From positions 13,074,214 to 13,138,213 of the forward strand of contig OZ025273.1 of NCBI GenBank assembly GCA_964019165.1: a DNA stretch of 64,000 nt. Reading direction: 5' to 3'. Of the stretch, positions 55,231 through 64,000 are shown in pieces. The notes beneath the pieces were generated by a model. It ran no database searches. It was not told the DNA's origin and was given only the letters and a program-made list of their open reading frames with translations. A program made the position numbers and the translations under genes. This stretch comes from Mastigias papua (lineage: Eukaryota > Cnidaria > Scyphozoa > Rhizostomeae > Mastigiidae). Numbering within the stretch: position 1 is the first letter of the stretch; each line of letters starts with the position of its first letter.

Positions 55231-56770
55231 ATCAGTTAGAGTGAAAATTGCATATAATTATTACTTTAGATGCAAAGTTGACAACCAAGACAAGTATTGG
55301 GATTCTCATACAGTATGTGGTACTTGCTATAGTGGCCTAACACAGTGGCCAGTCGGAAAAAGACAAAGGATGCCATTTGGGGTGCCAATGGTTTGGCGTG
55401 AGCCAAAGGACCATACAAGTGATTGCTACTATTGTCTTACAAAAATCAAAGGATTCAACAAGAACGTCAAAGGAAATATAGTCTATCCTGATTGTGAATC
55501 TGCTCTGAAGCCTGTTAAGCACTCATATGAGATCCCAGTAGCACTACCACCAACCACTTGGGAATGTGATGAATCTGAGTCTGATATAGATAAGTCAGAT
55601 GTAGCAGTAGGACATGCCAGCCAGCGTAACACTGACTTTGAATTCAAAGATAAATCTTACCTTATAACTCTGGAAGAACAGAATGACTTTATCAGGGATT
55701 TGACCAACTCAAAGGAGAAATCAGAGGTGCTTGCTTCCAGGCTGGGAGAGTGGAACCTTCTTAACAATGGAGTAAGGATTGCATCATTTAGAACTCGACA
55801 TGCAAGACTAGCAGAATACTTCCGAGAAGATGATGGGATATGTTATTGCATACACATTGACAATCTCATGCAGGATCTTGGAACGGAACATGATCCCAAT
55901 GAGTGGGAGCTCTTCATTGACTCTGAGAAGGAGAGCTTGAAGTTTGTGCTTCTTCACACTGGAAATGTACATCCCTCTGTACCACTTGCTCATGCTTTAC
56001 GAATGAACGAGAGTTATGATTGTATGGAAACATTTTTGACACTTATTACGTACGAGGAGCATCAATGGAATATTTGAGGAGATCTGAAAGTGGTGGACCT
56101 ACTGCCTGGCCTATTAAAAGGATATACAAACTATATGTGTTTCCTGTGCTTGTGAGATAGCCGGGGTGATAAAACACCATTATGTGCAGAAAGACTGGCC
56201 TTTGAGGGCAAATCATATTATTGGGAAGCACAATGTTCAAAGGAAGGCTCTGGTTGACAGGACCAAAATCTATCTACCTCCTCTCCATATAAAATTAGGA
56301 CTTTTCAAGAACTTTGTTAAGGCAATGGACTTCGGTGGCGCAGGTTTCAAGTACATTAAGGAAACGTTTGGTGCTGTTTTAACAGAGGCAAAACTCAAGG
56401 CCGGTATTTTTGTGGGCCCACATGTGCGCGAATTTATTCGGGACCCAGTTTCTGAGATAAAGTTTAGTAGGAAGGAGAAGCCTGCATGGAAGGCTTTAGT
56501 TGATGCCATAGAATGCTTTCTTGGTGGTTACAGAGCTGAAAATTACCAGGATATAGTGTCCAATCTGCTCCAGAAGTACAAAGCAATGGGCTGTAGGACG
56601 TCACTAGAATGATATTTTCTACACTCGCATCTTGATTTCTTTCCACCTAACCTTGGTGATGTGAGTGATAAACACGGTGAACGATTTCACCAGGATATTT
56701 CTATAATGGAAATGCGATACCAAGACAAGTTCACTACATCAATAATAGGGGACTATTGCTGGTTCCTATA
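55231..56770 (+). pseudogene. Better-preserved copy of the unnamed multicopy family
   Basis: A splice acceptor (TTAACTTATCAG) stands before the first exon-like base, so an intron seems retained. The frame to 56077 has a cysteine-rich start (VCGTCYSGL), MPFGVPMVWREPKDHTSDCY with YCLTKIKGF, then LASRLGEWNLLNNGVRIASF, CYCIHIDNLMQDLGTEHDP, LFIDSEKESLKFVLLHTGN and PSVPLAHALRM. A TGA interrupts before GDLKVVDLL and another inside the CFLC-x-x-DSR motif, then a frameshift leads to IYLPPLHIKLGLFKNFVKAM, FVGPHVREFI and YRAENYQDIVSNLLQKYKAM (stop 56612), with SDKHGERFHQDISIMEMRYQ further on in another frame. Function is unknown; conserved Asp residues and a CxxC insert would fit a DDE transposase. Confidence 0.65.
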
Positions 56771-57967
56771 GCGAGAAACCGGATCATCTCATAAACAAAA
56801 ATCCAAATGTTTGAAACATTTCTAGAACATCTATATAGCACCTATTAGGCATTTAATTGGTACACTGATTGTAGCCAACTAGTAAATTCTTTCACTAACC
56901 TTTTTTGTCTTTATGATTTACCACATGTAGCTGTTTGAGTCATTGTCTATTTTATTTAGCCTGTTATTTTGCTATACTATTGACATTCTACTCATATCAG
57001 CATCTGGAAAACCTGACGTGATAGCCACATTCTGACTTCAGATTCTTATTGAGCATGCCCAAATTGGTTACAACCAGCTCCAAAATTGCCAGTAGCAAAA
57101 CAAAGTTAACGTTTGTTGTTCAGTGTTGTCACTCACATCTTAAGTTGACACAAGTAGACTACTATTTATGATGCACCAACATTTGGTCTCAGTTGTTGCT
57201 TGGTGATCGCACGTGTGTATTGAAGGTAAGATCTTTTTTTCTACAATGCAACTAGTTCTTTTCTTCAATTATCAAGCCAATAGTGTTCTTTTATTGCTTT
57301 GATCTATGTTAACACTCATTCCATTTTGTGTGACGACTTTTTTGTTACTTCTAATCAACAATGCTTGAAATTTAGTGTCATTTACTGTTTACTTGGTTGT
57401 CTGAGAACCATATTTTTACTCTATATATATTTATGCTGTCGTTTCCTATGGTAGTTATGTTAAAATTCCCTTGCTAAATGAGGATGGTTCAATTATGAGC
57501 TGAAAAGCTTTACTAATGGAAGAGTCCTTAACGGTTCTTCCCCAATTGACTGGAACATGTCGAATTGCATGGATATGTCAAATATATATTCGTAGCAGCA
57601 AAAAAGTCCTTCTGGTTCCAAGGCCCATCTTGTTACAACGAGCTGTCTGTTGAAATTTGAAGCTTGGAATCCTTTGTTGTTTTCAAGCATCGACTAAAAG
57701 AACATCTGCAACTTTTGTAGTCATTTTATTTTTTGACCATAAGTATGGAAGGACATTTTAGATTTTTACATTGTAAAGTGGTGGATTGCTTTTCGTTCTT
57801 TAATTTTCAGACAGGGTCCTTATTGATAACAATACTCATAGTATTGACAAGATTACCCTGTATAAATATTGCTCTTATAATTACTATTATTAGAGCAAAT
57901 GATCTTTCCCTTTATCTGCGTTCTGGCTTTACAACTTTACGCGAAGCTGCGGTTTCTATTTCAAGTA
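56771..57967. other. Intronic sequence, nothing recognised
   Basis: AT-rich sequence with only short unrelated frames. Confidence 0.35.
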
Positions 57968-58090
57968 TCAATGTCCTAAGAGGTTAGCAATCCTTCTGTA
58001 GCACATTTGCAAGGATGTATAATCTACATAGTAGCGCATTCCGGTACCATTCATCAAGAAAATTAGGCCAACAGAATATGGCATAACAGC
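57968..58090 (-). pseudogene. LINE RT fragment around motif C
   Basis: The minus strand reads GLIFLMNGTGMRYYVDYTSL and RRIANLL, similar to the plus-strand fragment at 60880-61010 (FLMNGTELCYYVDNTTVY). The YVD pair corresponds to the YADD region of a LINE RT. Confidence 0.5.
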
Positions 58091-58589
58091 CTTGATCATT
58101 ATTATCAACTTTAGCAATTTCTGCGATCTGTATCGAAATAGTAAAAGGTCATTAGGTTCAAAAATTCCTAAAAAACCAAGCAATAGACTGCTGACTGATG
58201 TATCGAAACTTATGTAGCTTCAGAAATTGCGACTTCTGACGAACCTCTAGGCAGAAAATTCGCTAGAGATACTTCGCTTCCCTGTTACAGTCAATTCCTA
58301 AGTGTCTATAGCAAATGAGGCTTAAATGCTTGGTAATTGATAATAAGACTCATCGAATCATACATTGAAAGTTCTAATTGACCAACAAAAAAGGCTCATT
58401 CAGTAGCATCCAACAAGACTGGCGCTAACCAACAATATCTAATTGTAATGAGAAAGTTAAAAGACGTCTTTCTTACGAAACATGTTAAGTAGCTATCTCA
58501 AATAATATCTGTCTCTGCCTCTGTCGCACGGTATACATCATCCACCCTATACAACGACCGTAGAAGATACAATGGAGATTCATGCTTCG

Positions 58590-58690
58590 TAGAAAAACGG
58601 GAACATTCTTAAAGCATACTGAAAGCTTTTTCGTTCAACACTCGTCAGAGTACGAAACATCTAATGGCGAGCGAAGGTTAACTTAAATAC
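58590..58690 (-). mobile_element. Penelope-like terminal fragment, inverted
   Basis: The minus strand contains the terminal CCGTTTTTC region, the hammerhead-like motif (58615-58654) and a decayed CCTTCGCTCGCCATTAGATG block. Confidence 0.7.
58615..58654 (-). ncRNA. Hammerhead-ribozyme-like motif, Penelope copy
   Basis: CGTACT, CTGACGA, GTGTTGAAC, GAA, AAAGCTTT, C, AGTATG on the minus strand. Compared with other copies stem I carries a C-to-G change that still pairs (G-U), and all core bases are present. Stem II remains very short. Confidence 0.55.
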
Positions 58691-58839
58691 AAGCCTTAGA
58701 AGCTATAGTCATTTCCTATCCAGGGCATTGTTAGGCAAACAAGGCACTTTCAGGACCAAACTATCTGTCTGATGAAATATTTGGTATGTTTTCCTTCATG
58801 CAAGAAATATCCAGATGTCTTTGATTCTTGCATTCCGAA

Positions 58840-59630
58840 AGAACTAGCCAACATTTCATCAGAAAAAACAGCTTGGTACTGAAAAAAGCCCGGTTTACCT
58901 AAAATTGCTTAGGTTGGAAAGGTTTCACCAAAATTTGAAAACCAAGCTAACAACGTTATTACATCTTGCTTCTATCCTGTGAAGACCGGCATGGTTTACA
59001 ATACTAGGATCATGCTACTATCTGCTAACAAAGATAGCGTTCCTAGCACTCAAAAAAGTCGTGTAGTCTCTGAATATTCCGTGCCGATGTGAAGTTCAAA
59101 ACGTGGGGCGCACTATGCAGAGACTAGCAGACAGAATAAAACATGTTCTCACGAGCATCAGGAAGAAAAGCAATATAGTAAGAGAACAGCCACCTCGTAT
59201 GTGCATTAACAATAACCCTACATTTAAATGAATTGTGATTTGGCCATACGTATACATATACAGACGATAATGTTGGGATCATTTGGCAAGCAAGATTGTC
59301 CTTTCATTCCAGTGTTTTGGAATCAGTTTACATTAAGTCTCCAATTCCAGTCCTGTGTAAACAAAAGGGTTCATGTTTGCACTTGGACTCTTCAAGTAAA
59401 CAATGGTGAATAGGTGCAAATTGGCTAATCATAGATAGGGCCGAATAGGCACATTCATCATTTCATGTGTATCTGCATCTAACTATATATTTCAGTTCAC
59501 CTTTCGGTCGTTATACGGCGGTTCATACTCTGATGAGTGTCGGACGAAAGAAGCTTTGAGTATGCTAAAAGAACTTTCCCGCTTTTCGTGCTATAGTGAA
59601 ATTCTGTAATACCAAAAATCTTATGGAATG
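58840..59630 (+). mobile_element. 5'-truncated Penelope-like element, decayed
   Basis: Follows the family sequence from the end of RT (LANISSEK-like, near 58850) through the GIY-YIG region (CRCEVQNVGRTMQRLADRIK with changes) to the terminal block and a hammerhead-like motif. Several frameshifts are present. Confidence 0.75.
59524..59564 (+). ncRNA. Hammerhead-like motif, Penelope copy
   Basis: CATACT, CTGATGA, GTGTCGGAC, GAAAGAAGCTTT, G, AGTATG. The core is canonical (CTGATGA and GAAA), but the base before the cleavage site is G, which hammerheads do not accept, so this copy should be inactive. Confidence 0.55.
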
Positions 59631-60092
59631 TAGTGATATAGGATATACAAAGAGCATCAGAGTGATGTGGTGATCCGAGATTTCTAATAGAGCTCACTTA
59701 CTATACATCAACTGCGGCCCTCTAAGCGATTTTATCCAGCCAGTGAAATGCTTCAACTTCAAGTATCTTTTTAACTTTTAAGCTCTTCAGCTTTTCTTAG
59801 ATATTGGAGCATGTCTAGAGGTCTGAAAAGTATGCTTACGTCGAGCAAATGACTCACGACTAATTGCATGTGACTATCATGCCAACTTGCTTTTCTTGGG
59901 TCATTCTCTCTAGCAAGGTTGTGATTTACCATTATATAACTAAGCAGTCACCCTTCAGGAAATTGTGGTAAAACATGGAGGCGAAACATGGTGGTTTCAA
60001 GGTTGACAATGTAGCAATGTGTGCCACCAAATCCTTTGGTACATTAGCAAGGTTAGCATTGTACAACTATGAAGATTGGAGAATGTTACCTT

Positions 60093-60398
60093 TCATACAT
60101 ACCCTTTACAACCTAATGTTGAATGTGAATTGAAAGAATGAATCAAATCTAAAATGCTAAAAATTCCGGTCTCCAAAACGTTTATAGTATTGTTTGTCAC
60201 AAGAAATGAAGCATACCAGTAATGTGCATTGCTTGCAAAAGGTATATAGTACCAGTAGCTGCCAGGAAGTGGTCCAGGTGCAAAGTCCCGTACTTTTAGG
60301 AAGCTATACCTTTTAGATATTGTGGAAAAATTTCTTTCAGGATAGTAAATAAGAGGCAATGTCCATGACATTTGTGTAAGAAGTCTCAGTACATCCAA
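60093..60398 (-). CDS. Unrecognised 101-codon open stretch, possible exon
   Basis: An open frame reads LIYYPERNFSTISKRYSFLK, APGPLPGSYWYYIPFASNAH and ASFLVTNNTINVLETGIFSI. A good donor (GG/GTATGTATG) lies near 60100. Composition looks protein-like, with NNT as a possible glycosylation site. I do not recognise the family and cannot connect it to the STRA6-like exons. Confidence 0.25.
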   Translation of the reverse strand: MDVLRLLTQMSWTLPLIYYPERNFSTISKRYSFLKVRDFAPGPLPGSYWYYIPFASNAHYWYASFLVTNNTINVLETGIFSILDLIHSFNSHSTLGCKGYV

Positions 60399-60799
60399 TG
60401 CTTCCTCATGTCATTTTAATTTAAAGAAGAGGAGAAAAAGCCGCAGAAATTTACAAAGTAGAACGATTAATTTAAAAAATCGAAAACTGCAGAAATTAAA
60501 GATAGCAAGAGCAAAGTAGTTTTATAATGAAGAGAACAAATTAGCATTATGTGAATAAGAAAGTTAGATTTAAGATCGATTACATCCACCACCGGAATTG
60601 TACCTGATTGAAAACTAAATTAGCTGGAAATTTTAGCTACAATGCGATTGAGGGGCTGTAGAATTCCCAACACCCCCGCTCACGATGCTCGTAATTCTGG
60701 TGATTTGAACATATTGATTTTGTAGGACACCCTCCCTCAGAGCTATAACCCTCTTAAAACTAAAGGACAAAGGGAGAAAGTAAGTGGCATGTTCATGGG

Positions 60800-61130
60800 T
60801 TTTTCCAGTACATGGAAATTAACAACAACTCGGAATACCACAGAGAGCGGTCTTAGGCCCGCTATAGTCCAAGATTTGCAAACTAATCTATTCTTCTTGA
60901 TGAATGGTACCGAGCTATGCTATTATGTAGACAATACCACTGTGTATACGTTTGACAGGAGGATTGAAAACATGTTAGAAAATCTTAAAACGCGGTCTTC
61001 AGACAGAAAGGTAGATACTAAATGAAACAAAGTGTCATCCATTGATGTTTGGAATAAACACCATGTCAAACGACATCCAGTGAGTTTTGACGTATGTCAA
61101 AAACATGAAGACAAGCTTATTAACTAAATC
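60800..61130 (+). pseudogene. LINE RT fragment (motif C and downstream)
   Basis: NLFFLMNGTELCYYVDNTTVYTFDRRIENMLENLKT, read in pieces, corresponds to the YADDTTVY region of a LINE RT; KCHPLMFGI-like sequence follows in frame-shifted form. The second catalytic Asp is Asn here, so it is dead. Confidence 0.6.
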
Positions 61131-61848
61131 ATAGATAAAGATGCTACCTTTAACACACTGTAAAACGCCCATCACTCTGTAAAACGTGAGACAAATACTT
61201 TCTCCCATTGCAGTTCACAAAGATTCATTTGTGATGAGCTTCATGATACAATTCTTCAAAATATAGCAATTCAACTAAGAATCCACTAATTTTGATGTTT
61301 CGTTATACATATATAGTAAAATATATATGACCCAAGGGACATCATTGTGAATAGCACATAAGCAATTAGACACAAGAAATGAAGAGCTACTGATTAAAAT
61401 AACTTCGTTACCATTTATCGAAATAACCTATAGCCACCTGTGGTAGAAATCTATAAGATAAAGCAATTAATTCATAAAACGCACAATTCTAATATTCTCA
61501 CACTGATAGAAACCAAAGTCTCTGAATGAATATCTTACAATTGCTTGAAAGTAAAACAGGTCATGTCAAATAACAGCTAAACACGGCAACATTATCAGCT
61601 TTAAAAAGAGGTATAAAAGGTGGAAATTCTACGACTGCTGTTACAGGCTATGCAAACTAAAGGTATAACCTGTTTGTTGTCTCTAAATGCATGCATATAT
61701 TTACTTTCTTCAAACATCTGTAGCATATTTTAGCTAAAATTCTGTTTTATTTCACTAATTTACTTTGCAATAAGCTGGACTCTACGATACTTCTCTCCTA
61801 CTTATCACATTTGGAATATATGTACTTGAGACATCAAGTGATACTTAC
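61131..61848. other. Intronic sequence, nothing recognised
   Basis: AT-rich, no supported features. Confidence 0.35.
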
Positions 61849-61933
61849 GACGTACTCTGTCACAGTTGCTCGATAAGTATTTGCTTTGAAACAGACATAG
61901 ATGATGAACGAACGCGAAAATGCTCACCACCAG
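61849..61933 (-). CDS. Probable upstream STRA6-like exon (LVVSIFAFVHHLCLF)
   Basis: An 85-bp exon, acceptor ACTGGTTTCAG, donor GTAAGTAT. It encodes LVVSIFAFVHHLCLFQSKYL and CDRVR in phase 0 directly after the exon at 62577-62638. Together they make one membrane helix comparable to the VLSAVLTGIAIYQVALLLLV helix of STRA6. It leaves one base for the next exon, which I could not identify. Confidence 0.55.
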
Positions 61934-61994
61934 CTGAAACCAGTTGGGTACATTATTAGTTTCTAACCATTCCAAAACACATATTTAAATGCAT

Positions 61995-62075
61995 ATATGA
62001 AAAATTGAAAGTGCGAAAAACTTACCGACAAGAGAGGGATTAAAAGTGTTCTACCATTGAGACCTAGACAGCCAC
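61995..62075 (-). mobile_element. tRNA-derived SINE, family 1, internally deleted
   Basis: The minus strand has TAGGTCTCAATGGTAGAACAC (A box) and then AAGTTTTTCGCACTTTCAAT, the family 1 tail. Most of the segment between the two boxes is missing. Confidence 0.5.
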
Positions 62076-62576
62076 TCCCTCAAATTATAATGATTTAGCA
62101 TGAGCTCGTGAACAATAATAAGTGACATGTTATTGATTAATTGCTAATTACTAACCACTGAAATATCTACGTGGGATTCTTTTTAGTGATCGTAGTTGAA
62201 TGAGAACCTATCTGGAAGGGTTTCGCTATCCTACGTGTCGATCTGAATCTACGCTACGTTGATATTACTACAAAGTCCATGCTCAATGAGTAGTCAGTTT
62301 CTCGCACTAACCCTCTCTTAACCAATATGCAAAGGGGAGCCATCGCAGCTCCATTGCAATGTACATTGGATCTGCTGATGAGAGAGGACTATAAATACGC
62401 AACCTTGCTAAATTGGCGCTCTGTATGCTTCATCATCTACAGAGTAATGAAAATAGTTGTCGACTTTCTAATTCCTACTGGTGATATGTAGGAAGGATAT
62501 GAGACTGTCATTTAATGAGGTGTTAGATATGTTTTCTACAGAGAAATGTAAAAGCCAGTAGGAATCTTCATCTTAC

Positions 62577-62638
62577 CAGGTAGACTGCAATGCTGGAAGT
62601 CACAAATGTAGAAACAATTTTAGATGGAAACTGAAATT
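62577..62638 (-). CDS. Probable upstream STRA6-like exon (FQFPSKIVSTFVTSS)
   Basis: A 62-bp exon, acceptor TTGTTTCTTAG, donor GTAAGA. It encodes EFQFPSKIVSTFVTSSIAVY, close to GFRFPLRLVLSAVLTGIAIY of vertebrate STRA6 at the same place in the protein. It ends in phase 0 and reads straight into 61849-61933. Confidence 0.6.
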
Positions 62639-64000
62639 CTAAGAAACAAGAAAGAAATTTACTCATTGGTGAATATAACAGTAGTCTAATGTCCACCCTA
62701 AACAGTGCCAAGTTGTAAAATTGTCTACTACACAACGGCTGCATAGAGGAATGTAATGAAATGGGAAAATAAGTTTTAAAAAACATGTTGAAAAACTGAA
62801 GTAGTAATCGAATATTCGCATGCCAGATAATTCATTGAGTGGATAATGGAGGAAATCAATGTCACATAGTTCTATGCATTTATAAGAGATATCAAATATA
62901 TGAATGAACCTATAAGGCATAAATATGTATCTAAAATGCCCTTATATGCCCTTATAACCCTGTGTGCATTGACCTCGATATTTATGAAGCTATTTAAGAG
63001 CAGAGAAAGCAAGGATCAAAAGGAATAATGTATAGATGGATTTCTTTCCATCACTCTTGCTCATGGCATTGTGCTTTCAATGTCCTCTTTGAAATAGGTG
63101 AAGCGGGTAGACATCTGTTTACTTTTTAAGAGTAATTAATTACAGTAGAATTCACGGCTCATAATTGGTCGAAGAATGGATTTAATCTATTGCTCGAAGG
63201 ATAACTCTGAAACAGAAGTACTACTCTACACCTATGGCGGAAAACATAATGCAAGCATCAAATTTCACCTCTTCTTTTCAAGAAAAGGTTACGCAAAATT
63301 TCGTAATTAACCTTGGTTTAAAGTATGTCATCGATATTCACCATAAGTAGTTTTAGCTATTGTAGATTATTGGTTTAAGATTACTCTTTCTAGTTAGTTT
63401 AAGACCATGTAGCTTTTGATCAATCTTCTTACAGAGGCTTGAATTGCCGTCTAAAGCTAAGCTTATTGCAAAAATCATTTCCAACAGCTTTTCTTCTCTG
63501 CTCTCATGTTTTTTTGTTTTACTTCCGATATTTATAGGAACATTGTTACATTTATCTACAAAAAATAACATTAGACGACAATTTTTGTCGCAATCTGCTT
63601 CATGCAGTTAGTTGGAAACCATTATTTGTTTTTGCCTTTTGTAAATCTCTGTAATACCTAGTCAGTATGTGTAACATCTTTCATATTTTAAGTTTTAGTG
63701 GTTTTGGAACTGCACTACCTATGCTATAGCTCATATATTTTTGAGCAATTTGTTCTTCGTCGCCTTTTTGAGTTACTTTGGTTGATTGGGTTTTAACTCG
63801 GATAATCAGCTTCATTTACTATATTACACTAATGAAAAGTCACAAGTAGCACAGCCAACACACTAACTTTTACAGTTGCCATCACGACTGTATTATTTGA
63901 TATTCTCAAGCTATCAATATATGATAATACGTTGCATTTTCGATCACTGTTGCGTTTTGCCAATGAATCAATTGATCCAGTGAGCTGTAACTCAAGTTGT
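62639..64000. other. Right end of window, no gene recognised
   Basis: If the STRA6-like gene continues, its N-terminal exons lie here or beyond. A minus-strand frame at 63353-63571 (EEKLLEMIFAISLALDGNSS, KKIDQKLHGLKLTRK) looks protein-like but is not recognised. Confidence 0.3.

Overview
The window is eukaryotic and almost certainly from an invertebrate metazoan. It is AT-rich, has no prokaryotic-style gene packing, and carries spliced exons with GT/AG borders and matching phases. One split gene matches STRA6, the animal retinol-binding-protein receptor family. The mobile load (Penelope-like, copia, gypsy, CR1/L2-like LINE, PIF/Harbinger, hAT, KDZ/Zisupton-like, tRNA-derived SINEs) suits a cnidarian, sponge or other early-branching or marine invertebrate. 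The species cannot be named from the sequence.

Layout. 1-3411: 3' part of a gypsy-type LTR element that has lost RT, RNase H and the integrase core by an in-frame deletion; its 3' LTR ends in the middle of a satellite monomer. 3412-10236: about 16 copies of a very homogeneous 347-bp satellite, interrupted by a 5'-truncated LINE. 10237-11958: an ORF joining the tail of a KDZ-type transposase to an intact-looking Ulp1/C48 SUMO-protease-like domain and a PHD finger. 12885-14420: the same satellite in inverted orientation. The two arms stop at the same phase of the repeat, so 3412-14704 looks like one foldback-like element whose inverted repeats are satellite arrays. This is the most unusual object in the window.

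16373-62638, minus strand: pieces of a STRA6-like multi-pass membrane protein gene. Seven exons (44272 down to 16373) join in perfect phase and read as the C-terminal half. Two or more probable upstream exons lie near 61.9 and 62.6 kb. If they belong together the gene covers about 46 kb, and nearly every transposon to the right of 16.4 kb is intronic.

Intronic elements, in order: LINE and SINE remnants (17.8-20.5 kb); a PIF/Harbinger element with TIRs and a TAA target duplication, broken by a Penelope-like insertion (23837-26789); a decayed second Penelope-like element (27.1-29.1 kb); a (TA)n tract; a Penelope-like 3' end (30.9-31.5 kb); a decayed copy of an unnamed multicopy gene family (34.6-36.2 kb); a Penelope-like element with RT and GIY-YIG domains (36733-43829) into which an apparently intact copia element with identical LTRs has jumped (37432-41866); tRNA-derived SINEs; a possible RAG1/Transib-like fragment (45.9-47.0 kb); a candidate solo LTR (49.0-49.8 kb); a hAT-like element (52197-54214); a better copy of the unnamed family (55.2-56.8 kb); and more Penelope-like and LINE fragments to 61.1 kb. 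Six Penelope-like copies carry hammerhead-ribozyme-like motifs.

No rRNA, CRISPR, operon or bacterial signal was seen. All similarity calls come from reading motifs; no database search was run.
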